From: Isoetes taiwanensis
Taxonomy: Eukaryota; Streptophyta; Lycopodiopsida; Isoetales; Isoetaceae
Length of the DNA stretch: 64,000 bases
NCBI GenBank assembly: GCA_021234155.1
Contig: JAJEKV010000016.1
Span: 18,348,698-18,412,697, forward strand
Direction of reading: 5' to 3'
Shown here: piece by piece, positions 10,861 to 22,888 of the stretch
Layout of the letters: each line of letters opens with the position of its first letter
Position numbering within the stretch: position 1 is the first letter of the stretch
Notes under the pieces: model-generated
The model's database searches: none
The model's input: the letters and a program-made list of their open reading frames with translations, nothing else
Told to the model about the DNA's origin: nothing
Position numbers and translations under genes: made by a program

Positions 10861-13177
10861 CAGTTTGTAGATTCGTTCCACTTGCTCCATCCGTCCCATC
10901 AACTTCATTTGTGCATTTTATCGAGGACCTTGCCACAAAGTGCTATATGGCAACAATATTTAATGCCGATTAATCGCACAAGGCTAGCAATGAAAGAAAA
11001 AAGACAGAGAGGTACAGATGAGTAGTACCGATGTTTGCCTCTGTTGCTCTGAACGAAAAATTGAAACATAACGTAACGCATTTCCTAAAGTGTCCATACA
11101 CGCGCTTGGGAGGAACAATTGGCATCTCGAGCAAAAACTTGAGAGATATCTTTGATGTTCATCCATCTCCATTTGACCAAATTTTCTTACATGAACATGG
11201 TCAAATTTTCTTACATGAACAAATCGAAGCCATTGAGTACAAAGAACTGATACATTAGATTACATTATTATACCCGTGTAGGTATTTTGTAATATATTTG
11301 TTGACGTGGCGGAAATATCATCCTTTAAAGACCTACGTGGATAAAAAACAGAGTCCTCTTCTGTTTTCTAGTGGCCCGCCATAAGCTGATAGTAGCCACA
11401 AATGCACAATCGTAAATTTCGACATGTAGCTTCTAGTTATGATCATTGTCGATCCAATCGGATATGGACGCTGCCTTGTTGCTTGGATATGAAGTTGCTC
11501 CAGGTAGGGATCAGGTTTGGATGCATACTTTTGCTTCTAAAATTATGAAGCCAAATGTAAGATTGGAACAAATCACTTGCAGGTCTTAAAGTGGGTTGCA
11601 AGTTCGGATTTGGATCACAATCGAAAGGCAAGTTTCTGAATTTATCTTTTCAGACTCAGTAGGCATATGCAATATTTCTTCTTAGGATTCTAATTCTATT
11701 GAATTAGAGAATAAGAATAGATTTTCCCAAAGGTTTACATGCAAAAGTGACAAAACTGAAAGCTTACAGGTCTACTGTTAGCAATCAATACTAGAGACAT
11801 ATAGATATACATAAAAACTTGACAAAACAGACATCTGAGCTAATGCATAGATATACGGGCATCCTACATGGTAGGTAAACATGCAATAGACACTCACAAC
11901 CAATCGCTTATTGTACTGAATGAACGCCGTTACTGTCTTTAACTAATCAAGGCTTTATAACTAATCAAGGGCTTATTTAGTAGATAATAACTATGCTTCT
12001 GTGTAATCATGAGTGACAAACATATCAGCTGTTCAAATTTGTGAGGCCAATGCTTTGCTTCTATTGTGCATGCAAATCCTCCATATAAAATGCATTGGCA
12101 AGCTTGTTTTGGCATTTCAAGAGGAAAGTGGATAACCACTTTTGGCCTGCACAAAGGGCCTTGCTTTCCATGATCTTAGGTAAATGAGCCTTTTAGGCAA
12201 AATTTATGGACCAGTTCGACCAGTTCCTTCCTCATTCTAAATGAAATGCATTGCAAATTGCCAATCCAATTCATTATGCTTTAAGCATACCCCCTTATAG
12301 CATTTACCATGTCTAACTGAAACACACTATTAGAAGTTTGAAAACTTGCCAGAAGAATAGTAGGTTTACTACTTTTTTCGAGGTGTTCGGAATTGGGCAG
12401 CTTTGCCTGATGATATCTGTTTGCCTTATCTTGAGCATATGCGGAGGATCTTATTCCTACCACACTACTTATCTCGTTAATAATGCACTCGGCATCGGCG
12501 ATGGAAACTAACATGTAAAAGGTAGCTCAATGGGAGAGGAAGTCCCAGCTCAATCATATATTCTGATAGATAGATGTTTCCACAGTAATGATACTTCCTC
12601 TTAAATATCTCTTCAAAGAGAACTCAATTATGATGACATTAAGTAATTGTCTTGATTCTCACTTACATAAAGGACAAGGGGGCTTGAGAAGGGGGCCATT
12701 CTGTATTCGCCTTATAAATATTTAGTCGTGATAGCATGTTTCAGAGGCAGAGTCTAGCTTTATATATTTCATGTAAGTCTTAATTTTTAAATAAAAAACA
12801 GGGATAGTGCTATGAAACATGGTTTTGTCCCTGTCCCTTTTCAATTGCTTAGTAATTTTTATTATATTGTTCCTTTACTGAGGACCTGTGGATGAATTTG
12901 TGGTTGGTCAAATGCTGCAAATAAGCCTAATCTGCCAACATTACAAAAGTAGCAAGGCAATATTAAACTGCCTACCAGCAGGCTGCATAAGATACAAAAG
13001 AAATCTCTTTGTGATTAGAATTCAAATGCCATCCCAAGTTACCTGAATATCTGCATCTGTCCTTTTTTGGAAGGTGGTCAGATTCACTGCTGCTTATCCC
13101 TTCGTAGCATGTGTAACTTATAGTCCACTTTCATATTGTTTCTAAGATAACAATTTAACTGCTGCTATACTATTTAA
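10861..13177. other. No gene seen
   Basis: No coding or RNA gene is recognisable. A small direct repeat, AAATTTTCTTACATGAAC, occurs at 11179 and 11203. The transit-peptide exon expected for the NDHM gene downstream may lie in this stretch, but I could not identify it. Confidence 0.55.
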
Positions 13178-13268
13178 ATGTGTAAAAAAGAGAGGATAGG
13201 ACGATGTGTCAAGAAATTTGATTGTATACTAATCATATTGTGGGTATTTCGTCAAATATCGAATACAG

Positions 13269-13898
13269 GTATTGTGTCTCAAAACAGCTGGACCCCAGTG
13301 CAAAAGAGGAGAGTCTCTCTTGTTGTTAGAGCAGAGGCAGAGGCAGAGGTAGAGAACAAAGGGCGAACACGAGAAGGTCCAGCAGCTGGAGGGAAGTGGC
13401 TTAGTAGCACCACAAGACATGTGCATCTTTATGCTGCGTATATTGATCCAGTAACCTTGAAGATGGATCAAACACGAGTCGACAAGCTAAGTCTTATCCT
13501 AGATCCTGACAATGAATTTGTCTGGCCTGAAGACAAATGCCAAAAGGTTTATGACTATTTGAAGGAGCTAGTTGATAACTATGCAGTAAGTACCCCATCA
13601 GATTAGTATTGAGCCAGTTTTCTTCTACAGTTAGGCAATACATTGTATGTTTTAGGGGTGGTCTACATAGATTCCCCCATATAATCTGACTGATGTTTAA
13701 ACAAAGTTGTATATCTTTTTTGTGCAGGGAGCGCCTCTTACAGAGTACACATTGAGGTTGATAGGTTCTGATCTCGAACATTACATCAGAAAAATGTTAC
13801 TCGCTGGAGAAATCAAGTATAATCTCAATTGTAGAGTGCTGAACTTCAGCATGGGTAAACCACGCATTGATATGGATAACGCTGAAGAGACAGTATAG
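13269..13898 (+). CDS. NDHM: NdhM, subunit M of chloroplast NAD(P)H dehydrogenase-like complex (5' exon missing)
   Basis: This is a nuclear gene for a peripheral subunit of the thylakoid NDH complex, which drives cyclic electron flow around photosystem I. Two exons are visible, 13269-13585 and 13728-13898. The intron of 142 bp has GTAAGT and TTTTGTGCAG borders and joins in frame. Conserved NdhM blocks run in order: [33 protein letters not shown], then across the splice [39 protein letters not shown], ending at TAG. Before these lies VSLVVRA followed by an acidic stretch, like a transit-peptide cleavage region. The acceptor at 13268 (GAATACAG) suggests that an upstream exon carries the start. 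An in-frame ATG exists at 13178, but the peptide it adds is hydrophobic and unlike a transit peptide. No lesion was seen in the conserved part. Confidence 0.9.
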
Positions 13899-14340
13899 CA
13901 CTGATATGAAAATCAATGCAAGAGTCTGGTAGTTATTTCATGAAGTCTTTTCTTTTTTTAAAGTTTTTTTAAAGGGCAGAAAGTTGCGAATGGAACAAAG
14001 GTGATTATAAAACTCTCGGCCAATGACAATGACAAAATATAAGAGCATGTTGGAACTGCTACAACGCAAAAAATATGACACAGATGGACTGCTTTTCCAC
14101 TTCTTAGCAGGAGTTCTAAATTTCAGACGAGGGTGCACTGCTAGAGAAAGTCGTCACGAATTCTACCGAGTACAGCCACAAAATTGTGACGCCCGTGGAA
14201 AACCATTCCAGTACGACAGCGCTTGATCTAACAGAGGCAACCAGACCATTATAGACGAAGCTATGTTCATTATAGTTTTCTTAAAATGCCCTATAAAAAT
14301 TCCCGAAATGCCATTATAAACAAGGTGACAAGGTGCCCTC
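13899..14340. other. NDHM downstream region, no further gene seen
   Basis: This is the probable 3' untranslated region and flank of NDHM. There is a T-rich tract near 13940-13970. No recognisable coding frame follows. Confidence 0.5.
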
Positions 14341-14344
14341 TCAA

Positions 14345-14460
14345 TATGGGTTGCCCTCGTGAATCATCAATAAGATAGCTTGTCATCTCGTAGGATGGGT
14401 TGCTCTCGTGAATCATCAAGATAGCATGCCATCTCGCTGGATGGGTTGCTCAAGCATGGG
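14345..14460. repeat. Short tandem repeat, period 46-49 bp
   Basis: ATGGGTTGC[C/T]CTCGTGAATC starts at 14346 and 14395, and a truncated unit starts at 14441 (ATGGGTTGCTC). The units share ATCATCAA.ATAGC and a CATCTCG segment. Confidence 0.85.
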
Positions 14461-14703
14461 ATCAGGTCATTCTCGATCTCCTTAAGCACTTGCTTTGGTG
14501 GAGAGGTGGCTGAAAAGTAGCTAAGGGTGTGGTAAGGGTGCACACTTTAGCACGTCGCAGCATGGACATAGGTCGCTGATCACCCTTCTACTGCCCTTCA
14601 CATGGCCTTCGCCCATTTTTTCTTACTTGCCAAATTTTCACCCGCCATAGATCTGAGCTTCCAGAACGGTTAATCATTAATTTTTTTCTAAGAGACGGTC
14701 GAT

Positions 14704-15303
14704 TTGCTAGCCATGTCCTCGATTATATTGGTGCTTGATTCCTTTTTTGAATTTGGAATTGGCGGCCTTACCTTCTATTTTCTTGTTTCGAATTGCTTTC
14801 TGATTCTTTTCAGAGGTTTTCGAAGTAGGATGAATTGGGAAGGCGCTTTTCTTTCTTCCCTTTCAAAGCATGGGTCTAGCTTTGATCCTAAGGGTCTGCT
14901 ATCCAGTTTGCACTATCTTCAAGAACAAGCTCAGCAGTTTATGCAGTTATGCTGTCGTGTAACAGGTAGAACTATGCTTGCTAATCCTAGTGGTGATGCA
15001 CATACTGAAGAAATTGTTGAAGAATCTGAAGAAATTGTTGAGGAATCTGAAGGAAATCTTCTTCTCCATGATATGCAAGGTTTGCATTTTCAATTCATTA
15101 ATTTCTTCTACTATGTTTCTAATGTGCTGCTTTTGAGGTTTATAGAACAGTGAACCCGACAGAAAATGAAGTTCACAGCAAATCAACCTTATGACTTTAA
15201 TTGGGCAAAAGATGACATTCATGACATAGATGTTGAATATGCATATAATTTAGGTGCTTCACAAGAAAATATACATACTCAATCCGTTACCAGTAATATT
15301 TAA
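14704..15303 (+). CDS. Doubtful small gene, unrecognised
   Basis: A pyrimidine-rich acceptor (TGATTCTTTTCAG, ending 14812) precedes an open frame containing MNWEGAFLSSLSKHGSSFD, LHYLQEQAQQFMQLCC and two tandem copies of the seven-residue unit EEIVEES, encoded by a 21-bp repeat near 15007-15050. A possible donor follows HDMQ near 15079. After a possible acceptor (GAACCCGACAG) a second frame reads FTANQPYDFNWAKDDIHD and ends at TAA 15301-15303. No family was recognised. The exon pattern is plausible but unsupported by any homologue I know, and it could be chance or a captured fragment. Confidence 0.25.
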
Positions 15304-15449
15304 TGGAGTTCTTTTGCATTGTTTGCTTGAACTTCATATTGAAGAAGAATAGATTTCTTAATTTTTTTTGTTTGACCACTATAATCCATAATAGCCATGC
15401 TCGAGGTCAAAAGCAATACATTTAGAATGTACATTCTACTAGGCAATGT

Positions 15450-17880
15450 TCGATTGGTTTCATTGCTCTCACACTAGCTTAAGGGGTTTCCGGCATAATG
15501 GATTTACTTCTTCTTTGTACTTAGTAACAATGGTATTCACCTTGAGGGCTCTATGCACTACTTGCCAAATAAGTGAGCACACTCTTGGAGGAATGAACTT
15601 TGACCAGACTCCTTTCCACACATTCTTAGTTTGTGAAACTGTGACTTGCATATTCCACTTGGGGTGCAAGGAAATGACACCACTCGCTTTCAGACACTTG
15701 TAAGATGACTTTACAAATGGTTCTGACTGAAGGGACGAATGAGGAACCCAAAGCTTAGTTCCTGTACTATGCATGTAATTTGACAAAATTGTTGCTACAC
15801 ATTCCCACAATGATCTATCATAATGTTGTATCCTGAATTCGTCTTTGAACTCTACCCTTCCTCTTAATTGATTATGCTTGTACCACATTGAGCAATAATT
15901 TATACCACAGCTGATTTACCAATCTAGCATCTTGCTATTAAGATAAGAGGTCCATTCTTGTTATGAAAATTGACAGGGATCCAAACATGGTGTGGAGTGC
16001 TAGCAGTATTTAGGGCATTGCCACTTAATGTGGACAAAATTTTCATTGTTTTCCATGCGGCAAGCAAGCTCTTATGCAAAGGGAAAGCGTCAGCGCTTGG
16101 CCTTAACCCATTGAACAGTGACCATGGAAGGGAAACTTGTACTAATGTTTTAATATGTCTACGTAACAGCAGTAGGTCCTGAATTATGAGTTGTAAACCT
16201 ATTGAATTCACCTTTTCCTCGAGGATATTTCAAATAAATTTTGCAAATCAAAATTTTGCTCTATATCTATCATGCCTATACCTCCTCCTTTCTTTTCTCT
16301 TTTGCATTTCCACCAGGCAATTTTTACAAATGCTCCTTTATTGCCTCCCCAAACAAAATTCTTGATTGTTGCTTCTATCTCATGTGCCTTATTTGGAGGA
16401 GCCATTAAAAGTGATTGATACATATATATGTGTATTGCATAATACATGCTTTGCGATTACAATCCTTCTAGCTAGTGATAACTTTGCAACTTTCCACCAA
16501 TTTAGATGCTTTTGTAGCCCAAGTATCATCTCATCCCAGATCCTAGTTGTGTGGATGTTAATACCAACAAGGATCCCTAAAAGCTTAAAGCACCCCTTCA
16601 GGAATGATTTTCCATGGGAGACATTGAATACAATTAGGATGTAGGCCCTCCCCCCCAACTATGCAGAAAATTTCTTCTAGTTAATGAGGCACCTGATGCC
16701 AAGGAAAATGTATCAAGCAATTGGCTCACACTCTTTAAGTTGTTTTCCTCTGCTAGTAAAAATAAGAAAGAGTCATCTACATATTGATTATATATCTGCT
16801 GTGATCCACCCCACATCTGCAATCCTTCTATTAAACCATCTCTTGAAGCTTGAAGAAATAATTGTGGGAATGCTTCTGCAGCAATATTCAATAGAAATGG
16901 CGCCAGTGGACATCCTTGCCTAATGCCTCTTCTAATTTCAAAGATAGAAGAGGATTCATCATGAAGTAGAACTGATGCATGTGCCGTGCTCAGTACAATA
17001 ACTATTTAACATTGTTTGTGAAAGCTTCACCCCATCCCAGCTTTAACAACATTATATCCAGGAAGCTCCATCTCAGCTTTAACAACATTATATCCAGAAA
17101 GCTCCATCTAATACTGTCATATGCTTTAGTAAAATCCAACTTTATATAAGCCACTTTTGTAATGTTTTCCTAGCCCAATACAGACTTTCAAAGGTTGCTG
17201 CCACACCCGGGAAGAAATCTTGATTGCAATAAGAAGTATTTTTTGTAGTATAGGCTTTATTTTTCTGCCAAAGCCTTTGCTATAATTCTTAGTATCCAGA
17301 GACAACAGTGTGATGGGATGCCAATAGTTGATTGTGCTTCTGTCTTTATGCTTCGGTCTTTACTCTTTGGGATCAAGGAAATACATCCTGTTTTTAGTTT
17401 TGCGTCCAAGCTATCTGCTTGTGTAAAATCTATGTAGGATGAAAACATACCTTCTTTTATCCACTCCCAATAGTTCTGGAAAAATTCGATTGGTATTCCA
17501 TCCATTCCAGGGGATTCAGGGCATTCGTCTTATCTAGTGAGAGGACTGATTTGATGCAAGTCTTTTAATATAGAGGTTGACCCAACACCTGTTGTTGTTT
17601 CTAACCTACAATTGGTTGTACTTTTGAGATTACTAACTCTTTAAACATTTTCTAACATTGCATCCTTTTTTCCTCAAAGAATTTTTAAAATAGTCATATA
17701 GGAACCCTTTCAAGTCATCTGAGCTCCTCAAAATTGATCCATGTTCTAATGCAATGCTAGATAACATCGTTGACCATTTCTTTTGTTTTGCAGCCTTGAA
17801 AAAAATACCTTGAGCATGCATTTTGCTATGAACAAGAACTCGCACTTCCTGTGATCGAGTCTGTAAGAGTCTAAACCGTA
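15450..17880 (-). mobile_element. L1-type plant LINE relic (RT to zf-RVT region)
   Basis: Read from high to low coordinates it shows the normal ORF2 order. A pre-RT block (KAAKQKKWSTMLSSIALEHG, about 17790) comes first, then DGIPIEFFQNYW (17500), LKTGCISLIPKS, NQYVDDSFLFLLAEE (the catalytic YVDD, about 16780), HLNWWKVAKLSLARRIVIAK (16490), AWWKCKREKKGGGIGM (16290) and the zf-RVT-like VWKGVWSKFIPPRVCSLIW (15580). Several frameshifts and stops break it. A 36-bp exact-looking tandem duplication lies inside at 17038-17109. Endonuclease and ORF1 are absent, so it is 5'-truncated. Confidence 0.92.
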
Positions 17881-17886
17881 TTAAGT

Positions 17887-18215
17887 ACTGGAAGAGCTTA
17901 TTGGTAGAAAGTAAACATTTAAATGTCAGACATCCTTATTGCAAATACAAATTCCATTCTGATGCAGAAAATTGAACACTCCTACCAGCTCATATGAAGA
18001 ATGGGTGTATCTGTAAAACTAAATATTATTAGCGAAGTTAGTTTTTGGACTGATGGTGCACTGTGCATGGATAAGGTGAAACTATGAGGAAGAAGTCTTG
18101 TTCCAGTAGCATCAAGCTACAATGAAAATCTACAGTTAGAATCTCAGTGATGTAACTTATACAAAATCCACCTGACGTTATCGATTGAGCGGCAATGTAG
18201 TTATCGGCATATGAA
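17887..18215. repeat. Dispersed near-identical duplicate, copy 1
   Basis: This segment, from ACTGGAAGAGCTTATTG to ATCGGCATATGAA, recurs in the same orientation at 38677-39003 with only about a dozen and a half differences over about 328 bp. No coding frame, inverted repeat ends or target-site duplication was seen. Copy 2 lies in intron 1 of the PERK gene. Confidence 0.95.
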
Positions 18216-18244
18216 GAAGGGATGATGTTTCATCCCTTCTTCAT
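18211..18244. repeat. Perfect 15-bp hairpin
   Basis: ATGAAGAAGGGATGA (18211-18225), a TGTT loop, then TCATCCCTTCTTCAT (18230-18244). It starts exactly at the downstream end of the dispersed duplicate, and the other copy of that duplicate lacks it. Confidence 0.95.
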
Positions 18245-18492
18245 GTCGAGTTTCTGTCCACTGGGAATCTGTCAGTTGGAAATATTACATGAAGATCTAA
18301 ATGATCAAGTTCAGCTAGATTTGCTTCACCTTACCTGAAGAACCATCAAAAAGCATCCCCACAATCGGCATCCAATTGGGAAAATGTGATCTCCGATGCC
18401 AAGAAGAACCTGGAGCTATAAAACCACGAATGATATGTGAAGGTTTTAATAAAAGGCTTAAGATTGTCACAAAGAGCAAGGATCCGCCATAA

Positions 18493-19775
18493 AGAAATCA
18501 CACCTCAAAAACGGTCAAGAGTATTGCTGCAAGGGTGGCCAAGAAATGCAAGGGCCTTCCCCTGGCTTTAAAGTTGGCAGGAAGTGCTATGATTGGGAAA
18601 TCTGAGAAATGGCAATGGGAACACGAACTGGGAGGTTTGGAGAAGCATATTGGTCAGGATGATATCAATTGGCAAGTGGCAAATAGAATCTACATAGGCA
18701 AGTCCATTCCTGTACTTCATGTTAATTCTCCAGTTGTAGCACCTAATCTAAACACTCTGCTGCTTGAATGCTGCGGTGAAATCCATTAGAAATTTCTCTT
18801 GAACTTCCCAGCCCTCCAAGTGTTGAGCTTAATATCTACAGGAATAAAAGCTCCTCCAGATAGTGTAGGTCTGTTAAAGTTACTTGTTGTCTTGGATATT
18901 TGTAAAATGCAACTCACTAGCTTCTCTTCCAGAATGCCTGGCAGAATTGACAAATTTAGAAATCCTAAGACTATCATTGAATATTTCTGCATCATTTCCA
19001 ACAAAGGCATTGCTCAAACTCACACATTTATCAGTTCTGGATTTATACGCTTTGAATGGGATATGGGATTCAAGCATAAATGGAAAGACATTAGGGTTCC
19101 AATGCCTCCAAAACCTGACAAGATTGAGAATCCTGACAATCTGAAGCAATGGAAACAATCAAATCTAAGGTTTTTGCAGGTTCAAGCTCCATTGTCTGAT
19201 ATATTGCCTCTTGAACATTTGGAGTTAAAAGGATGTAATATAAGGGTGTTATCAGACTGGTTGTAAAATGAAGGATTTAAGAAGGGTGATCCTGAGGGGG
19301 AGCAGAAGTCTGTCCAGGTTGCTAGGATTAGATGTCTTACAGAAGCTTGTGCTGCTAGATTTATCATATATATCTGTAACAAATCTGTCACCATTGAAGG
19401 CAGGATCCTTCTTCAGATTAGAGACCTTGTGTTTGTCAGGATGCCCCTTTGCAGAATTCCCAGAGGTAGAATATTAAGGAGCATTATCTCTTCTGCGAGA
19501 GCTGAACATGGATTCTTGCAAGATCGAGAAGTTAAAATCATCCTTTGTAAGGACAGGATCTTTACCTAGTCTGGACAGATTAAACCTGTCATGGTGTCGC
19601 ATGTTTTGGGATTTTACAGTTATTGAAGAAGGGGCTTTGATGAAACTTCAGCAGCTCAATTTAGGGCACTGCCAAATTGAAACGCTGCCTGCATCCCTTG
19701 GAAGTGCTGGATGCTTTTCTGGTTTGAAGAAATTGATCCTGACTGGTTGCCCACTGAAAGAGCTACCGATATCCA
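18493..19775 (+). pseudogene. NB-LRR disease-resistance gene relic
   Basis: The remnant encodes the end of an NB-ARC domain (RVAKKCKGLPLALKLAG at 18525-18575, the GLPLA motif) and then leucine-rich repeats: APNLNTLLLECCGEIH, FPALQVLSLISTGIKAPPDS, LASLPECLAELTNLEILRLS, LEHLELKGCNIRVLSDW, LVLLDLSYISVTNLSPL, LETLCLSGCPFAEFPE and LKKLILTGCPLKELPIS. The normal role is intracellular pathogen recognition. Stops at about 18787 and 19264, a frame change near 18900 and another stop near 19473 abolish it. The 5' half (P-loop) is missing. The 3' end is cut by a foldback element: the last residues of the open frame come from that element. Confidence 0.88.
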
Positions 19776-20280
19776 TTAACACAACTACCATTAACTTTAT
19801 TAACACAAACCATTGCATTTAACACATTTAAATTAAAACCCCCCTTAAACCCCCTTTGGTTTGGGTGCATATTCACACGGGGGGTTACTCCGGGCAACGA
19901 GAGCTGTCGGATGGGCATATTTGCCCTTTATTCCAAGATCTGGACCGTACATAGCGATCCTCGTTTGTGGGGTATGCATGTACAAGTTTTTGTATACTGT
20001 ATATTAAAGTTTGCAAAATACTATAAGGTTTGAGAGAATGTACTTAATGGTGTTAATTTTGTACATGTATTGTAAATATATTTTTGGAGCTCTCGCTGCC
20101 CTACGTAACCCCCCGTGTGAATATGCACCCAAACCAAAGGGGGTTTAAGGGGGATTTTAATTTAAATGTGTTAAATGCAATGGTTTGTGTTAATAAAGTT
20201 AATGGTAGTTGTGTGTTGATTGTTATATTAAAAAAATTTTTGGGCCCTTCGGGCCCTAACTAAAGCAAACATAGGTAAAC
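19776..20280. mobile_element. Foldback/MITE with long terminal inverted repeats, copy 1
   Basis: Bases 19778-19910 are the near-perfect reverse complement of 20085-20215. The left arm contains AACCCCCTTTGGTTTGGGTG and CACACGGGGGGTTAC, with the mirror image on the right. The right end adds GGGCCCTTCGGGCCC (itself a hairpin with a TTC loop) and the terminus CAAACATAGGTAAAC at 20280. The left arm lacks these outer bases and is therefore truncated by about 65 bp. There is no transposase. A second copy with the intact outer left end lies at 55541. Long TIRs suggest a MULE-type or foldback element, but the superfamily is not established. Confidence 0.9.
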
Positions 20281-20338
20281 TTTATGGGCCTAAATATTAA
20301 TTACTAAAAAGCACAAATAAATTATTTCCGCAAAGCAT

Positions 20339-22073
20339 TCATAAGGTATTACAACATGAGTGGCACGAGCACAGGCCTGAGCTTTCTTTCTCAATCGCAT
20401 GTTTCTCAATCTCCCTGATATAATGTTCAGCTAATGTGCCATGTCTCAAAGCAAATGTTGCAATGGTTGGTGGCAAATTGCAACACAAACCCTCTTTTGA
20501 TCTCAAATGACCTAGCAAATATTTCTCAACTTCATCTTTCATGCTCAACGTCCATTTAGAATCGCTAAGGCCACAAGCAGATGCTGATTCTTCCCACCAT
20601 CCATCAAAGTAACGTGACAATTGGTTTTGTGATGATAAAACTGGATAAAAATTGGTTTTGTGATGATAAAACTGGATAAGAATGTAAGAAATTACGTAAC
20701 TTGTTTTGCATTTGTCTCCAGCTTTCTGATGCCAGACACAACAACAGAGCTCTGCAATATCAACCCATGTATTGATTTCTGAGTGCTTATTACTTTCAGC
20801 TAGCATCTGTTCAAAAACATTTGTCCAATGTGCGCTTTCAGACTTAAAAATGATCATCCCTCCCATGAGCTTGTACATTGTCTCCGCAGAAGTGATATAC
20901 AGCAAACTCTCTCTAGCCGACAGTGACAGACAAGAAATGTCTCAGAATTGTTTCGCTTGAAGTCTGATCTCTTCCAAATATCCATAGAATCCTTAACGCT
21001 TGTGCCTTTCGTCTTCCATTTCATCAAAAGACCGCTTCCTGCTCCGCATTTGGTTTGCATGTGGACATTCTACAGAAGTGCTCTCTTTGTCTAATTCTGA
21101 GGCTAGCACAATAAGAGGAACAAGCTGTCCATTGCCAATTCCAAATGCACCAGTAAGAGCACTTACAAGAAGTTTCTGGGCCTCGGCGAGCTCCATGAGA
21201 TCTAAGAGAGCCAGATCAAAGGCTTCCTTAGGTGTTTCACCCTCTTTGGTCGCAGGAAATTTTGCCATTGAGATCTTCAAACATGGTGGCCCATTCAAAT
21301 GCCCTTTTCACGCTTTGAGGCTGCCATAAAACTGGATCTCCAGTAGATTGATAACCTGATGCTAGTATGAGCATATCTAAAAAAGCACCTGCAAGGCAAT
21401 CTGAGCATAAACGACAGAGAAGGATCTGCCAGCTTAAGTCTGCTTACAAGATTTTCGAGCAGATTCCTTTCCGAAAATGAAGAAACCTGTTGCGGCCATA
21501 GGAGCACGTTTGCCAGATCCATATTCTTCTGCGCTGTTGAGCCTGCAACAGTGGCGAAATCGTTACGAGCTCCACAATCAAACCCATCCATTATTTGCAT
21601 TGTCGGGGCTCCAGAAGTATTCTTCCCAACAGGTTTTCATCGCCCAGAAGCCGCAGATCCGCCATAGCCACATCTTAGAGACGAAAAATTGCACTGGATA
21701 GTCCTCTGTTTTCACTAAGGGGCTCAGATTTTACAGATTTGATCTGCATGCACCTTAACATTGTCGATGATACAATTCTGGTAAAGAATACTTCCCAACC
21801 ATAGTGGAGAAACGATCGGATTCGGAGTTGTGGGCTCCAAGATTGTTCTGTTGAGCAAGGATGCAAACGATGGAGATTATAAAAATGGAGGAAGCGGGTA
21901 AGAGGAACAAGGATGTAAGGCTCTGCCATGGATTGAAAACGCTGCAGCATTGGATCAACGGCAGCCACCACCAGAGCTTGGATCCAGTATCGGAAGCGGA
22001 GAATTTTCATCTTGAGTAGCACACTCCCAGATGGGCCTGCCATAGCAACCCACTGACAATGATCCAAGCGCAA
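20339..22073 (-). pseudogene. Unrecognised multi-segment plant gene, probably broken
   Basis: Four substantial minus-strand open segments follow one another: 22073-21675 (containing MAGPSGSVLLKMKILRFRYW), 21600-21295 (ENLVSRLKLADPSLSFMLRL), 21298-20993 (FDLALLDLMELAEAQKLLVS and an NQMRSRKRSFDEMEDERHKR basic/acidic stretch) and 20905-20339 (WTNVFEQMLAES, KDEVEKYLLGHLRSKEG, RHGTLAEHYIREIEKHAIEK). They look like parts of one alpha-helical protein, joined by introns or frameshifts that I cannot resolve. A 31-bp tandem duplication at 20621-20682, not a multiple of three, lies in the last segment. I do not recognise the family. An expressed gene with unusual introns cannot be excluded. Confidence 0.35.
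20621..20682. repeat. 31-bp tandem duplication
   Basis: TTGGTTTTGTGATGATAAAA plus CTGGATAAAAA occurs at 20621-20651 and again, with one difference, at 20652-20682. It falls within an open frame and shifts the phase. Confidence 0.97.
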
Positions 22074-22632
22074 AGCAGTTGCAGAAACCCTAGAAATGGT
22101 TCACCTTTTGTTATTTCATGAGAAAAAAAGGGCCCTTGGATTTTTTCAATTAAAAGAGGGCTTTCTTTGTAAGCCCTTTGATCTTAACCATTGCGGAGGA
22201 TGAAACAAAAATTGCACAAATTGCATGCAAAAACTTGGTGCACTCTAGATGTACTGATTAGTATGCCTCGTGCAATACGCCCATGAAATCATATGAAAAC
22301 CATGCCAAAAAGCGTACAAAAACACAAAGAAAACCCCCTGTTATTATGCTACATATTCCATGCAAAAGGCAGGAAGTTTTCCAAGCCTGCAGCTGCTAGA
22401 TGCATCAGCATGTGCACTACAAGGATTGCCAGGGAAGGAATTCGAACTCGAATCAAGAGTACAATATTCACCGGTTTTGGAAAAAGCTTTATGGATGAAT
22501 ACTTAAACTTTAAAGAAGCCTTAAACTTTAATCTAATTCAAAAGCAAGAGTAAGTTTACCTACATGAAGAGCAGAGCAGAGCCGATGTCTCGATGCTTCA
22601 ACGCTTTCGCAGACCGTTTGCTATCCCAAGGC

Positions 22633-22711
22633 CTTTAATACACAATAGTCTGCCTCTTTTACTATAAAGGTGCTTTAATACACAATAGTCTGCCTCTTTT
22701 ACTATAAAGGT
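22633..22711. repeat. 40-bp tandem duplication
   Basis: CTTTAATACACAATAGTCTG plus CCTCTTTTACTATAAAGGT occurs at 22633-22671 and 22673-22711, identical. It lies upstream of the TATA box of the plus-strand OB-fold-like gene copy. Confidence 0.96.
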
Positions 22712-22752
22712 ACCTTTATGTTCCAAAGAGGGAAAAAGACCCTTTTTTGCGA

Positions 22753-22761
22753 TATATAAAA
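22753..22761 (+). promoter_or_regulatory. TATA box of OB-fold-like gene, plus copy
   Basis: TATATAAAA is followed by ATGATGGAGGAGCGAGTCTT. The same block precedes the inverted copy at 25656-25664, where the box is identical and the flank has one change. The promoter was therefore duplicated together with the gene. The first ATG of the gene (22889) is about 130 bases downstream. Confidence 0.55.
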
Positions 22762-22888
22762 ATGATGGAGGAGCGAGTCTTCTAACCATCCACAACTAAC
22801 GCTCTATTGCTCCTCCTTGTTTAACAACTAAAGCTCTATTGCTCTTAATTGTTTCTTTCGGATCTCATTAACTAGTGTGGCAGTGCAC

